A stretch of DNA of 18,951 bases from an uncultured Thermomicrobiales bacterium (GCA_937891245.1 CALAGB010000100.1:1-18951), one strand, 5' to 3'; counted from the first letter of the stretch, positions 7,245 to 15,500 are shown. Made by a program: numbers and translations. Notes: generated by a model from the letters alone, not told the origin.

Positions 7245-8162
7245 TCAGAACATCCCGCCAGATACTCGCTTTGTCCAGGCGATATTGCGTCCGACGACAT
7301 GCATCCGGACCGAATCATAGAGCCGGTTGGCCGCTTCGCTCCCTTCGCGACTCAGAACCACCGCCGTCTCGGCGCCGAACTCCTGCAACCGCTTCATTCC
7401 CGCTTCGAGCAACGCCTGGGCGAGTCCTCGACGCTGATGATCGAAGCGTGTACCGACCGGCTCGAAGGTCCCGGCACGATTCGACTCGTCAAACCAGACG
7501 AGCGCGAAGGCGGCCACCTCGCCCGCCGGATCGAGGATGACGAGATCGAGGTCCGGCCGGTAGGTCGGCGCATTTTTCAACTGGCGGTACTTTGCGGCTG
7601 TCATCTTGGTCGATTGAAACGCGTTCCGCTGGGCGGCGGCACGCGATTCGATGAGGTTGTCGTGTATATGATCGAGTCTGTAGCCGGCGGGCAGGCGCGG
7701 GAATGGGATAGGAATCGGCGTATCTAGCCGCCGTGCGCGGTGGCATAGGATTTCGTCGGTCGGTTCGTAGCCGCGTGCAAGCAGGATTGTCCGGCGCGCG
7801 TCGTCGTTCTCGAACGCCCAGGCGGTCAAGGTTGGCGTATCTCCGTCCGCTCCACCTGCGCGCGACCGCTTGTCTTCTGCCCATGAGAGCGTTGCTTCGT
7901 ATAAGTCTGCGTCATCGGGATGGACGACGATGTCGACCTGGCCTCGACTTGGCCAGGCGAACGCGACGAGTCGTTCTCGGTCATCAAACCAGAGGCGCGC
8001 GCCGGTGATCTCCCCCTGATCGTCGTGCGGGAAGCGCCACCAGTCGAGATCGCCGGGTGTGGCGTAGACAAGTGGTCCGCAGAGGGCATAGATGTCGATA
8101 ACGAGTTGTCGCATTCGTTCGTAGTCTACCTCGGATACGTACATGCGCGAGTGGATCGGCAT
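7245..8162 (-). CDS. GNAT-family N-acetyltransferase (two-domain)
   Basis: The 305-residue protein is about twice the length of a single GNAT domain. The C-terminal half carries the recognisable acetyl-CoA site: LVILDPAGEVAAFALVWFDE (strands 4-5), then EPVGTRFDHQRRGLAQALLEAGMKRL, where R-x-x-G-L-A stands for the Q/R-x-x-G-x-G/A pyrophosphate loop, followed by ..TAVVLSREGSEAANRLYDSVRM, the usual 'N..A..LY...GF' end. The N-terminal half (DYERMRQLVIDIYAL.., WRFPHDDQG) looks like a degenerate GNAT fold. The acceptor substrate is unknown. ATG 8162 is preceded by GGAG nine bases upstream; an internal ATG (residue 7) has no such site. The gene follows the small exported protein by 37 bases on the same strand and is probably in one transcript with it. 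Confidence 0.85.
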   Translation of the reverse strand: MPIHSRMYVSEVDYERMRQLVIDIYALCGPLVYATPGDLDWWRFPHDDQGEITGARLWFDDRERLVAFAWPSRGQVDIVVHPDDADLYEATLSWAEDKRSRAGGADGDTPTLTAWAFENDDARRTILLARGYEPTDEILCHRARRLDTPIPIPFPRLPAGYRLDHIHDNLIESRAAAQRNAFQSTKMTAAKYRQLKNAPTYRPDLDLVILDPAGEVAAFALVWFDESNRAGTFEPVGTRFDHQRRGLAQALLEAGMKRLQEFGAETAVVLSREGSEAANRLYDSVRMHVVGRNIAWTKRVSGGMF

Positions 8163-8199
8163 ACGTCTCGACTCCGGTGAATTTCTTCCTCGCGGATCA

Positions 8200-8616
8200 T
8201 TAGAACAGTCTATATGGTTGTGTGGTCGTGCCCTCCGCGACGAGATTTCTCACGACGGTGCAGAGATTATCGCCGAGTAGTTGCAGGACGCCATCGTCGC
8301 GCACGGTCACCTTGACGTGGCTCTCGGTGAACGAGCAGACAACCGGGGCATCGGCGATATCCGATGTGGTGAAGATTCGCACCGGAAAGGCGCTTGTTTG
8401 ATCGAGCAGCTTGCGGCACTCGTGGCCGGCCAGCGGCCCACGCACGGTGACCGAGGCGTTGGTGCGCTCGAAGCCGAGCGTGCAGCGATAGCGCAGGTTG
8501 CCGAGGAGCGGGGTACGCAGCGGAGCGGCGATGGCCGAACCGGCGACGACGAGCAGCGCAAACAACAGGAGAAGCGCGAAACAGCCACAGGCACAACCAC
8601 GCGAACGGGTACTCAA
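8200..8616 (-). CDS. Small exported four-cysteine protein, unknown function
   Basis: The 138-residue frame begins at TTG 8616 with AGGGTGG about six bases upstream; no ATG exists in frame. An Arg-containing N-terminus and a strongly hydrophobic segment (residues 13-30, FALLLLFALLVVAGSAIA) form a signal peptide or membrane anchor, with plausible cleavage after AIAA. The predicted exported part has four cysteines (45, 67, 94, 119), enough for two disulfides, in a small alpha/beta pattern (LRYRCTLGFE, HECRKLLDQ, VVCSFTE, NLCTVVRNLV). No named family is recognised. The spacing to the GNAT gene downstream is 37 bases; upstream is a strong hairpin that ends the LLM transcript, so this gene probably has its own promoter. 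Confidence 0.65.
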   Translation of the reverse strand: MSTRSRGCACGCFALLLLFALLVVAGSAIAAPLRTPLLGNLRYRCTLGFERTNASVTVRGPLAGHECRKLLDQTSAFPVRIFTTSDIADAPVVCSFTESHVKVTVRDDGVLQLLGDNLCTVVRNLVAEGTTTQPYRLF

Positions 8617-8670
8617 ATGCCACCACCCTGGTAGGTCGAGGAGGGCGTCACCGCACCTGCTGCGCGGCGA

Positions 8671-8708
8671 AGGCGCCTATCCGGGACCAAGGTCTCGGAT
8701 AGGCGCCT
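8671..8708 (-). terminator. Strong stem-loop downstream of the LLM oxidoreductase gene
   Basis: aggcgcctatccg (8671-8683) pairs perfectly with cggataggcgcct (8696-8708), and inside it gacc/ggtc (8685-8688, 8691-8694) extends the stem past one mismatch. Essentially an 18-bp hairpin with a tiny loop. It begins 16 bases after the LLM stop codon on the minus strand. No T-run follows it. Confidence 0.7.
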
Positions 8709-8724
8709 CGTCTGTGAAATGTAC

Positions 8725-9606
8725 TCACGCCAGCAGCTCAACTCCGGCCGCGTTGCAGTCTTCGACGTACTCATAGAGCGGTTCGTCGCTGTCCATGAGG
8801 GCGACGTTGTCGGTCAGGATGCGATTGAGGCCGAGTTCGGCGAGGAACTGCAAGCCCTCGACGCGCTGCTGACCGGTGACGCCGCGCCAGCGCAGGAGCG
8901 TCGAGACAGGCATCGTTGCGGGATCGCGGCCGATCTCCTCGCAGCGCTGTCGAATAATCGGCATCCATTCGGCGATCTGTTCGATCGAAGGGCCGTCGAG
9001 GTTCAGTTCGTCGGCGAAGCGCGCAGCCAGACGCCAGGTCACCTTCTGCCCATTGCCGCCGACGATCAGCGGCATGCGCGGCTGCCGGATGCTTTTCGGC
9101 TCGCAGACGACGTCATCGATATGGAACTGCTCACCCTGCCAGCTCTGGCGGCCCGGCTGCTGCATGCGCGAGATGATTTCGAGCGCCTCTTCGAGCAGTT
9201 TCAGTCGCTCTCGACCCGACGGGAAGCCGTAGCCGTAGCCGCGCCACTCCCACTCGTTCCAACCGGCACCGATAGCGATCTCGGCGCGACCGTTGCTGGC
9301 GACATCGAGGGTCGACATCATCTTGTAGAGCAGCGCCGGGTTGCGCCAGCCGGCACAGAGCACGGCCGAGCCGATCGTCACGCGTTCGGTCACCATCGCG
9401 AAGGCGGTCATATGCGGGAAGATCTCGAAGGTCGGCAGATCGTTATGGACGCGGACGTTCTGCAGATGATCGGGCACCCAGAGCGATTCGTAGCCGAGTT
9501 TCTCGCTCAGCCGTGCCAGGTCGAGCGTTCGTTCCCAGGCAGCGCGCATATTCCAGCCGGGAAAATCGCCGCCCGCTCCATTTGGAATATAAACCCCGAC
9601 TCGCAT
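8725..9606 (-). CDS. LLM-class F420-dependent oxidoreductase (luciferase-like)
   Basis: A 293-residue TIM-barrel protein of the bacterial luciferase/LLM superfamily. Visible hallmarks are the opening strand MRVGVYIPN, LARLSEKLGYESLWVPDHL, TFEIFPHMTAFAMVTERVTIGSAVLCAGWRNPALLYKMMSTLDVASNGRAEIAIGAGWNEWEWRGYG (in pieces), the SGRERLKLLEEALEI helix, and PLIVGGNGQKVTWRLAARFADELN with the G-G-x-G cofactor-phosphate loop. The IAIGAGWNEWEW pattern points to F420-dependent rather than FMN-dependent members; the exact substrate cannot be read. ATG 9606 has AAGGA about 10 bases upstream. It lies 168 bases after the DUF3891 gene; a TATGAT (plus 9659-9664, minus strand) could be its own -10, so it may be only loosely part of the amidase transcript. 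The stop is followed by a strong hairpin. Confidence 0.85.
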   Translation of the reverse strand: MRVGVYIPNGAGGDFPGWNMRAAWERTLDLARLSEKLGYESLWVPDHLQNVRVHNDLPTFEIFPHMTAFAMVTERVTIGSAVLCAGWRNPALLYKMMSTLDVASNGRAEIAIGAGWNEWEWRGYGYGFPSGRERLKLLEEALEIISRMQQPGRQSWQGEQFHIDDVVCEPKSIRQPRMPLIVGGNGQKVTWRLAARFADELNLDGPSIEQIAEWMPIIRQRCEEIGRDPATMPVSTLLRWRGVTGQQRVEGLQFLAELGLNRILTDNVALMDSDEPLYEYVEDCNAAGVELLA

Positions 9607-9774
9607 CCTCTGCGTTCCTTCCCGTCTCCCATTTGCCGGTATTCAATGACGCGAGCGAATCATACCGCCCAGTTCAGACGCGTGACTTGATGGCGACCGG
9701 CTCCATCTTGAGAATGCACTGCTGCTGCGGGGTGCGACATGGCGCTGGTTGCCCACGTCGGTCGATTCTCGCGG

Positions 9775-10560
9775 TCATTCGGCTGGATTGAGTCGCACGC
9801 CGATCGAGCGCCACGGTGCGTTCGCCAGGCCAGCGTTCAGCGTTGCTTCATCCGTGAATCGTTCGCTGAGCACGCGGCCCTCGAAGATCAGGTTGACGTG
9901 GTCCTGGCTAAACGGCCATGGATCAATGGTGAAGCGGTCCGGATCGTTATTGACCGGAGCGATCGTGAGTGGCTGGTCCGCGGCGGCAAAGGGTACCTTT
10001 TCGATTTGGTCGGGCTGACTCAGGCCGCGACAGATGTCGAGCGAGAGCCGATCCCAGAGCGCGACGAGGCGTTGATTGCGCCGGAGGACATCCTCGGCCA
10101 CATAGGATGCGTAGTTCGGGTCGTCGCGCAGGCTGGCGATCAACTTGGCCTGAAAGGCGTCCTGCGATTCGAGGAAGGGCTGCGCCAGACCGTTGGCAGC
10201 AGTTGGATCGCCACGGAAGCGACCGTAGAGGTTCGTGCCGTGCATTGAGACGAGAAGGGCAGCATAACGGTTTGTCAGCAAGGCCATGTGACCGGCCTGC
10301 GACCAGATCTCGCCGAGGTGCGTTTCGGGGGGCAGTTCCAGAAAGCTGCGCGGGCGTCCCGCTTCGATATTAAGGGATGGCTCCGGCTCGCGGTTGAGCC
10401 AGCCGATGTCGTGCTGCTCGGCGGCGAGACAGACCGCCTCACGCGGCTCGACCGCTCCGGTCAAGTCGTTGCCCCAGGCGCGCGCCAACTGGCCGGAGAC
10501 CCAGGCATGGGTCGTCTGCGTGATCGCGAGCGTCTCGCCAGCGACTGTGCGAAAGAGCAT
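9775..10560 (-). CDS. DUF3891-family protein
   Basis: The 261-residue protein matches the DUF3891 (PF13030) pattern: an N-terminal HAWVSGQLARAWGN helix, AEQHDIGWLNREP with adjacent His-Asp, a central GHMALLTNRYAALLVSMHG segment with conserved His residues, the long acidic helix near QDAFQAKLIASL, and a C-terminal beta-rich part (DPWPFSQDHVNLIFEGRVL). The spacing of His and Asp suggests a helical metal-binding bundle of the HD type, but this is inference; the biochemical role is unknown. ATG 10560 is about 24 bases after the stop of the acetamidase-family gene, with GGAG upstream, so the two genes are almost certainly co-transcribed. Soluble, with no signal peptide. Confidence 0.75.
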   Translation of the reverse strand: MLFRTVAGETLAITQTTHAWVSGQLARAWGNDLTGAVEPREAVCLAAEQHDIGWLNREPEPSLNIEAGRPRSFLELPPETHLGEIWSQAGHMALLTNRYAALLVSMHGTNLYGRFRGDPTAANGLAQPFLESQDAFQAKLIASLRDDPNYASYVAEDVLRRNQRLVALWDRLSLDICRGLSQPDQIEKVPFAAADQPLTIAPVNNDPDRFTIDPWPFSQDHVNLIFEGRVLSERFTDEATLNAGLANAPWRSIGVRLNPAE

Positions 10561-10584
10561 GGGCGTACTCTCCTTCTGAATCGC

Positions 10585-11529
10585 TTACCGGTTCGCCAGG
10601 CGCACCGCGCCATGCGGCAAGATGGCGTGGACACCGCTGACGCCGTTGACGACCTGCGTCACGTGCAGATCGACGCAGGCGCTCGCGACGCCGAGCGCAT
10701 CGGAGCGGCTTAGCCCGAACTGCTCGCCCATGAGATCGAGCATGGCACTCAGCGCACTCGCCATCGCTTCATCGAGATCGCGATCGAAGCCAAAGGTGAT
10801 CCAGCCGGCGGCAGTGTCGGCGCGCGGCGTCTCGATCCGCATTTCCGGATGCAGCGTAAAGGCTAGCTCGACGCGCTCGATCGGGCACTCGATCCCAGTG
10901 CCGGACACCTCGCCGTCACCCTGGGCGGCGTGACCATCGCCGGTTGAGAAGAGCCCGCCCGGTACGGCGATCGGAAGGAAGAGGCGGCTGCCGGGGAGGA
11001 GTTCCTTGCAATCGATATTGCCACCGGTGACGCGTGGCGGTGGCGTCGGGTGAATTCCCGGCTCAGCTGGTGGCATCCCCATGACGCCCATGAACGGCGC
11101 GATCGGCACCTCGACGCCGAGTTGATTACAGGCAACGCCGCGCCCGCGATCGATCGTCCAGATAAGTCGCCCGCCCGCTTCGTCGACGCCCAGGCGCTTG
11201 TTCAGCGGACTCGGGAAGCCGCCGGCGCGATTCCAGCCCCAGTCGCCCGGTACGATTTCGATGATCTCAACTTCCAGCGTCATCCCCGGCTCGGCGCCGC
11301 GAATCGCGACCGGCCCGCAGAGCGCATGGCCGTTATCCCGGCCCGGCACACGCGGCTCGAACCGGCGATGGGTGGCCGGATCAGCCGTCAACGGCACCAT
11401 ATTCCAACCCACATCGAGCGTGCGAAAGACGACATGGTCGCCCGACTCAATCGCCAACACGGGCGGAAACTCCGCCGAAAAGCTGCCATGCAGCGTGCCC
11501 TCAACCGGCTCCAGCGAATAGGTGGCCAA
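10585..11529 (-). CDS. Acetamidase/formamidase-family protein
   Basis: The product, 314 residues from TTG 11529, matches the acetamidase/formamidase family (PF03069): GHALCGPVAIRGAEPGMTLE, GGNIDCKELLPGSRLFLPI, GLFSTGDGHAAQGDGEVSGTG and the C-terminal GVSGVHAILPHGAVRL are family blocks. Such enzymes hydrolyse small amides (formamide, acetamide) to the acid and ammonia; some members act on other compounds. The TTG is chosen because AAAGGA lies about nine bases upstream and the homology begins right after it; a longer GTG-initiated frame (11589) would begin inside a hairpin. The gene follows the ABC permease genes by 113 bases, beyond a perfect 13-bp stem-loop, and precedes the DUF3891 gene by 24 bases. 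Cytoplasmic: no signal peptide. Confidence 0.85.
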   Translation of the reverse strand: MATYSLEPVEGTLHGSFSAEFPPVLAIESGDHVVFRTLDVGWNMVPLTADPATHRRFEPRVPGRDNGHALCGPVAIRGAEPGMTLEVEIIEIVPGDWGWNRAGGFPSPLNKRLGVDEAGGRLIWTIDRGRGVACNQLGVEVPIAPFMGVMGMPPAEPGIHPTPPPRVTGGNIDCKELLPGSRLFLPIAVPGGLFSTGDGHAAQGDGEVSGTGIECPIERVELAFTLHPEMRIETPRADTAAGWITFGFDRDLDEAMASALSAMLDLMGEQFGLSRSDALGVASACVDLHVTQVVNGVSGVHAILPHGAVRLANR

Positions 11530-11586
11530 CGAGTCGTGTCCTTTCTGGTTCGATGTCCACGCTTGTGAAGAGCGATGGTAGCACAC

Positions 11587-11621
11587 CAATCGCCGCCGGC
11601 AAGCTTTTCCGGCGGCGATTG
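11587..11621 (-). terminator. Perfect stem-loop between the ABC permease and acetamidase genes
   Basis: caatcgccgccgg (11587-11599) pairs with ccggcggcgattg (11609-11621), a perfect 13-bp stem with a nine-base loop. It starts 22 bases after the permease stop codon on the minus strand and has no T-run. It could end or attenuate the transporter transcript before the amidase genes, or protect the upstream mRNA end. Confidence 0.6.
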
Positions 11622-11642
11622 ACGGTGTTCCAGTGCGTGCTC

Positions 11643-12575
11643 TTAGATCGTGTTGCGGCTGTGTGGATCGATCAGATCGCGCAGGCCGTCACCCATAAGG
11701 TTGATGGCGAGTGTGGTGACGAAGATGGCAATGCCTGGGAAAGCCGCGAGCCACCAGCGATCGAACATATAGGTGCGCGAGTTCCCGAGCATGTTGCCCC
11801 AGGAGGGAGTCGGTGGCTGCACGCCGACGCCGAGGAAGCTGAGGAACGACTCGAGAATGATCAGCTGCGCGACCTGCAGGCTGGCGATTACGATGATGCC
11901 GTTGACGACGTTCGGCAGCCCGTGGCGCAGCATGATCCGGAAATGGTTCGCACCGATCACACGTGCCGCGGTCACGAACTCTTGCTCGCGGATCGTCCGA
12001 ATCTGTGAGCGGATGACACGGGTATAGATCGGCCAGGCCGTGAGCGCCATCACGATCACGAGGTTGCGAAAGTTCGGCCCTAGCGCGGCGATGACGGCCA
12101 GAGCCAGAAGCACGAAGGGGAAAGCCAGCATCACATTGACCAGACTCGAGATGAGCCAGTCGATCGCGCCGCTGAAATAACCGGCCAGCAGCCCGAGTGC
12201 GACGCCGACGATTGCCGCGATGATCGTGCTGCTCATGCCCGCCTCCAGCGAGACACGAGTACCAAGGATGAGCCGGCTGAGGACATCACGCCCTAACTGG
12301 TCGGTGCCAAGCAGATATTGCGTCGTTCCGCCAAGAAAGAGGGGCGGCTTGAGCCGGTCGAGCATATATCCGGTGAGCGGGTCGTGCGGGGTCAGCCAGG
12401 GTGCCAGCACCCCGATCAGGATAATGAGGAGAGTAACGATCGTCCCGGCCAGTCCTCCTTTAAGATGCCAGAGCCTGCGGAAGAACTTCCTCCGCTCGCT
12501 CGCGCGCACGGTGCCGAAGAGCGCCAGTGTTTCGGGCTTAATCGCTGGTACGTTCAGAGAAGAATTCGTCATCAC
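11643..12575 (-). CDS. ABC transporter permease, DppC/OppC type
   Basis: A 310-residue membrane protein of the oligopeptide/dipeptide/nickel permease (BPD_transp_1) family, second of the pair. N-terminal RRLWHLKGGLAGTIVTLLIILIGVLAPWLTPHDP is the OppC_N region, and QYLLGTDQLGRDVLSRLILGTRVSLEAG is the conserved first periplasmic/cytoplasmic block. EFVTAARVIGANHFRIMLRHGLPNV is the EAA motif that contacts the ATPase, and the C-terminus carries ESFLSFLGVGVQPPTPSWGNML and GDGLRDLIDP, both family signatures. GTG 12575 directly follows the previous gene's TAG (12576-12578); ATG 12572 is an alternative start with AGGTG upstream. This end-to-start arrangement implies translational coupling. The partner ATPase genes (DppD/F-like) do not follow, which is unusual. 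Confidence 0.9.
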   Translation of the reverse strand: MMTNSSLNVPAIKPETLALFGTVRASERRKFFRRLWHLKGGLAGTIVTLLIILIGVLAPWLTPHDPLTGYMLDRLKPPLFLGGTTQYLLGTDQLGRDVLSRLILGTRVSLEAGMSSTIIAAIVGVALGLLAGYFSGAIDWLISSLVNVMLAFPFVLLALAVIAALGPNFRNLVIVMALTAWPIYTRVIRSQIRTIREQEFVTAARVIGANHFRIMLRHGLPNVVNGIIVIASLQVAQLIILESFLSFLGVGVQPPTPSWGNMLGNSRTYMFDRWWLAAFPGIAIFVTTLAINLMGDGLRDLIDPHSRNTI

Positions 12576-13490
12576 CTACGTCCTCGTCCGTGGGTCGATT
12601 AAGACCACGGCGATATCGACCACCAGGTTGACCAGACAGATGATGACCGCCAGGATGATCACCGCCGCCTGAACAACTGGTCGATCCTGGTTCTGGATCG
12701 CCTGGACCGCCTGCGTCGCGACACCGGGCCAGGCGAACGTCGTTTCGGTGACGACCGCCCCACCAAGCAGTTGACCGAATTGGATTCCGAGCACCGAAAG
12801 TACCGGGATGACGACATTCTTCATTGCGTGGCGCCACATGACCTTGCGCTCGACGAGCCCCTTGGCACGTGCGACTCGCATATAGTCCATCGAGAGGACG
12901 TCGATCATCTCCGATCGAATTAGGCGCATCGTGATGGGAGCCAGAAATACGCCGAGTGTGAAGGCGGGTAAGATCAGGTTTTTCCAGCTCCCGTAACCGG
13001 ATGGCGGTAACCACTTCAGACGCACTCCGAAGAGGATGATCAACATGAGACCGAGCCAATAGATCGGGAGCGCCGATCCGGCCACGGCGATCATCGACGA
13101 GAGACTGTCGATCCAGAGTCCTTTCTTGTACGCCGAGAGGATGCCGAGCGGCACCGCGATGATTAGCGCGACCACCATGCCCGACACAGTGAGGAGTATG
13201 GTGGCCGGCATACGGTCCATGATCAGGTTATAAGCCGGTTCATGGACGAGGTAGGAATAGCCGAAGTGGCCGGTCGCGACTTGCGTGACAAAGTGGTAGT
13301 ACTGGACCGGTAACGATTGATCGAGCCCCATTTCATGCCGGTAGATGGCGCGAGTCTCCGGTGGTGCGTCGAGTGGCAGCAGTACCGCGAGTGGATCACC
13401 GAGGACATAGGTAATGGCGAACGCGATCATCGAAATACCGATCACCACGACTACCGCCTGAATCAGGCGACTGATGATGTACGCGCGCAT
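12576..13490 (-). CDS. ABC transporter permease, DppB/OppB type
   Basis: A 304-residue membrane protein, the first permease of a peptide/nickel-type importer. ATG 13490 is preceded by AGGGGGAA about six bases upstream; the open frame extends further but that part has no homology. Typical features: MRAYIISRLIQAVVVVIGIS start, FAITYVLGDPLAVLL, the MGLDQSLPVQYYHFV block, GHFGYSYLVHEPAYNLI, RMPATILLTVSGMVVALIIAVPLGILSAYKKG, and the EAA loop DYMRVARAKGLVERKVMWRHAMKN. A final ETTFAWPGVATQAVQAI segment is the usual last periplasmic loop. It forms the transmembrane channel with the downstream DppC-type subunit. The gene starts 20 bases after the substrate-binding gene's stop, so all three are one operon. 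Confidence 0.9.
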   Translation of the reverse strand: MRAYIISRLIQAVVVVIGISMIAFAITYVLGDPLAVLLPLDAPPETRAIYRHEMGLDQSLPVQYYHFVTQVATGHFGYSYLVHEPAYNLIMDRMPATILLTVSGMVVALIIAVPLGILSAYKKGLWIDSLSSMIAVAGSALPIYWLGLMLIILFGVRLKWLPPSGYGSWKNLILPAFTLGVFLAPITMRLIRSEMIDVLSMDYMRVARAKGLVERKVMWRHAMKNVVIPVLSVLGIQFGQLLGGAVVTETTFAWPGVATQAVQAIQNQDRPVVQAAVIILAVIICLVNLVVDIAVVLIDPRTRT

Positions 13491-13510
13491 CGCTGTTCCC
13501 CCTACCCGGA

Positions 13511-15289
13511 TTAGGTTGTTTTTGGTTTCGCCTCGAAGAGCCGATCGATCTCGTCGGCGTGCGGCTTCCAATCGATTCGCTTGCTTACGCCCCAAATCCC
13601 ATGGACCCCGAACATGAAGAGCACTGCGGCTTCGTCATGCAGCAGATGCTGCGCTTTGCTGTACGCCTCGAGGCGCTTATCTTTGTCGAGCGTTCCGCGG
13701 CCCGATTCCAAATATCCGTCGAGTTCGGGGGTAGAGAAATAGGCATAGGGCGATGAACTGTGGTGCATATCCCAGAGGATGCCGTCAGCATCAAAGACCG
13801 AGAAGTAGCCCCAGTCCCACTGGAAGAATGGGGTCTTGTCCGTACTGACGAGGGTTGTGAATCGGGTGCTGTCGCCGATGTTCTGGATCTTCGCTTTGAT
13901 CCCGACTCCGGAGAGATCCTGGCTGATGGCCTGATTCAGTTGCAGGTTATTGGGTACCGTCGATGGGCCGGTGTAGAAATCGAACTCGAGACGCTTCCCA
14001 TCCTTCGCCATCACTCCGTCGGAGTCCGGCTTGTACCCGGCGTCGGTTAAGATCTGCTTCGCCTTGTCTGGATCGTAGGGATAAGGTTCGACCGTCTTGT
14101 CGTACCCGAAGGCGAGCGGATTGACATTCCCAGGTGTTAGATCGCCGCCGCTTTCCAGTTGCTCGGTATATCCCTTGATGTTGCACGCGTAATTGACCGC
14201 CAGTCGGACCGCCTTGTCCTGGAACGGGTTTTCGCCGGTTCGCCCGCGTGCATCCATGCCGCGGAAGGCGGTACGAAGAATCGGTTGCACCAACGCCTGG
14301 CCGGCCCCGGAATCTTCGAGTGCCTTTACCTGATCGAGTGGGAAGGCCGGTACGATATCGACGCGGCCGGCGAGCAACTCAGCGATCTGCGTCGAAATAT
14401 CCGGGATCACGCGGAACACAGCATTCTTGAAGGCCGGTTTCGTCGACCAGTAATCGTCATTTCGGACCATCGCGATTTCCTGGCCGCGTTTGTAGCTGAC
14501 AAGCTTGTACGGACCGGTCCCAATCGCGTTTTCCGCGATCCAGTCGTCTCCCTTGTCCTGAACGACCTTTTCGGACAGGAACTGGAGGTTTTGCAGCCGC
14601 TCGGCGAAGACCGGATACGGCTCCTTGGTAACCCAGGTCAAATGAGTATCGTCGTGGACTTCAATATGGTCGATCGCCTCCCAGTTACCCCGCTGCGGGC
14701 TCTTGGTATCCGGGTTCAGGACACGGTCGACATTGAACTTCACCGTGTTGGCGGTGAACTGATCTCCGTTGTGGAACTTGACGTCGTCACGCACCGTCAT
14801 CGTCCACTCGGTATCGCTGGTCGCCTCCCATTCGGTGGCAAGCCAGGGGCCGACCTGGTGTGAGGTGTAGTCCCGGACACCGAGATTATCGAAGAGGTGA
14901 TAGAAGACTTTGATGCCGTCGCGAAGCACATTGGCGTGCGGGTCGAGGCTCGTGATGTCGCTCTGGAGTGCGAGCGTGATCGTGTCCCCGCCGGCCGAAC
15001 TGTCGCCCGAAACCGGAGCGGTTGTAGCCGCTCCGGCGTTCGCCGGAGTACCACTCGTTGATGTCCCGGTTGTTGCTCCACTCTCCGCACTGGAGACCGC
15101 CGCTGCCGCGGTCGAGCCGGGTGCCGGAGTTAACCGCGGCGCATCTTCTCCGCAGGCGGCGAGGGCGCTTGAGCCCGCGAGTACAACCGCACCGCTTCCG
15201 AGCGCGCGCATGAACTGACGCCGGTTAATGTGGCCACGCTGAAATTGCCACAAGAGTTCCTCGAGCACTTCAGGCTTGAATACCGCCAT
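13511..15289 (-). CDS. ABC transporter substrate-binding lipoprotein (SBP_bac_5, peptide/nickel type)
   Basis: A 592-residue extracellular solute-binding protein of family 5. ATG 15289 is preceded by AGGAGGAG five bases upstream, a near-perfect Shine-Dalgarno site. The N-terminus has a twin-arginine motif (RRQFMRAL, residues 23-30), a hydrophobic stretch and a lipobox ending in Cys46 (LAAC), so it should be exported folded and lipid-anchored. A Ser/Thr/Ala/Gly-rich linker (about 60-105) follows. The binding domain shows DITSLDPHANV, LATEWEATSDTEWTMTVRDDVKFHNGD, the IGTGPYKLVSYKRGQEI block and RLAVNYACN, all family hallmarks. Family members bind di/oligopeptides, nickel chelates or other small solutes; the ligand is not decided by sequence. 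First gene of the transporter operon; a promoter is proposed upstream at 15373-15401. Confidence 0.9.
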   Translation of the reverse strand: MAVFKPEVLEELLWQFQRGHINRRQFMRALGSGAVVLAGSSALAACGEDAPRLTPAPGSTAAAAVSSAESGATTGTSTSGTPANAGAATTAPVSGDSSAGGDTITLALQSDITSLDPHANVLRDGIKVFYHLFDNLGVRDYTSHQVGPWLATEWEATSDTEWTMTVRDDVKFHNGDQFTANTVKFNVDRVLNPDTKSPQRGNWEAIDHIEVHDDTHLTWVTKEPYPVFAERLQNLQFLSEKVVQDKGDDWIAENAIGTGPYKLVSYKRGQEIAMVRNDDYWSTKPAFKNAVFRVIPDISTQIAELLAGRVDIVPAFPLDQVKALEDSGAGQALVQPILRTAFRGMDARGRTGENPFQDKAVRLAVNYACNIKGYTEQLESGGDLTPGNVNPLAFGYDKTVEPYPYDPDKAKQILTDAGYKPDSDGVMAKDGKRLEFDFYTGPSTVPNNLQLNQAISQDLSGVGIKAKIQNIGDSTRFTTLVSTDKTPFFQWDWGYFSVFDADGILWDMHHSSSPYAYFSTPELDGYLESGRGTLDKDKRLEAYSKAQHLLHDEAAVLFMFGVHGIWGVSKRIDWKPHADEIDRLFEAKPKTT

Positions 15290-15372
15290 CAGATCTCCTC
15301 CTAGCACTCACGTGGTCGCTGACGTCGTTTTCGTAGGGACCACACCTGTTCGCGATAGTACTGGACAGACTC

Positions 15373-15401
15373 AGTGTAATGTCGCTCGCACTATCTGGCA
15401 A
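15373..15401 (-). promoter_or_regulatory. Putative sigma70-type promoter of the ABC transporter operon
   Basis: On the minus strand TTGCCA (plus 15396-15401, 5 of 6 to TTGACA) and TACACT (plus 15373-15378, 4 of 6 to TATAAT) are separated by exactly 17 bases. Transcription would start near 15366, leaving a leader of about 77 bases before the substrate-binding gene's ATG. The leader contains a gtggtc/gaccac inverted pair of uncertain meaning. Confidence 0.45.
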
Positions 15402-15484
15402 GTACGTTAACAAGAGATCGTGCTACACATCATTGAAGTGCAATCGCGCCGTAATAGCTCACAGGACAGAAGTACTAGTATATT

Positions 15485-15500
15485 TGTGAGAGATATCACG
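15485..15500. promoter_or_regulatory. CRP/FNR-like palindromic operator
   Basis: TGTGA-N6-TCACG at 15485-15500 differs from the CRP consensus TGTGA-N6-TCACA by one base. It lies in the divergent control region, about 85 bases upstream of the proposed transporter promoter and about 96 bases upstream of the proposed amidohydrolase -35, positions compatible with activating either. No CRP-family gene is in the window, and a single palindrome can arise by chance. Confidence 0.35.

Noticed and set aside
8719..9690. Long plus-strand open frame (323 codons)
   Set aside because: It is antisense to the LLM oxidoreductase gene, whose protein has clear family motifs; the plus-strand translation shows none.
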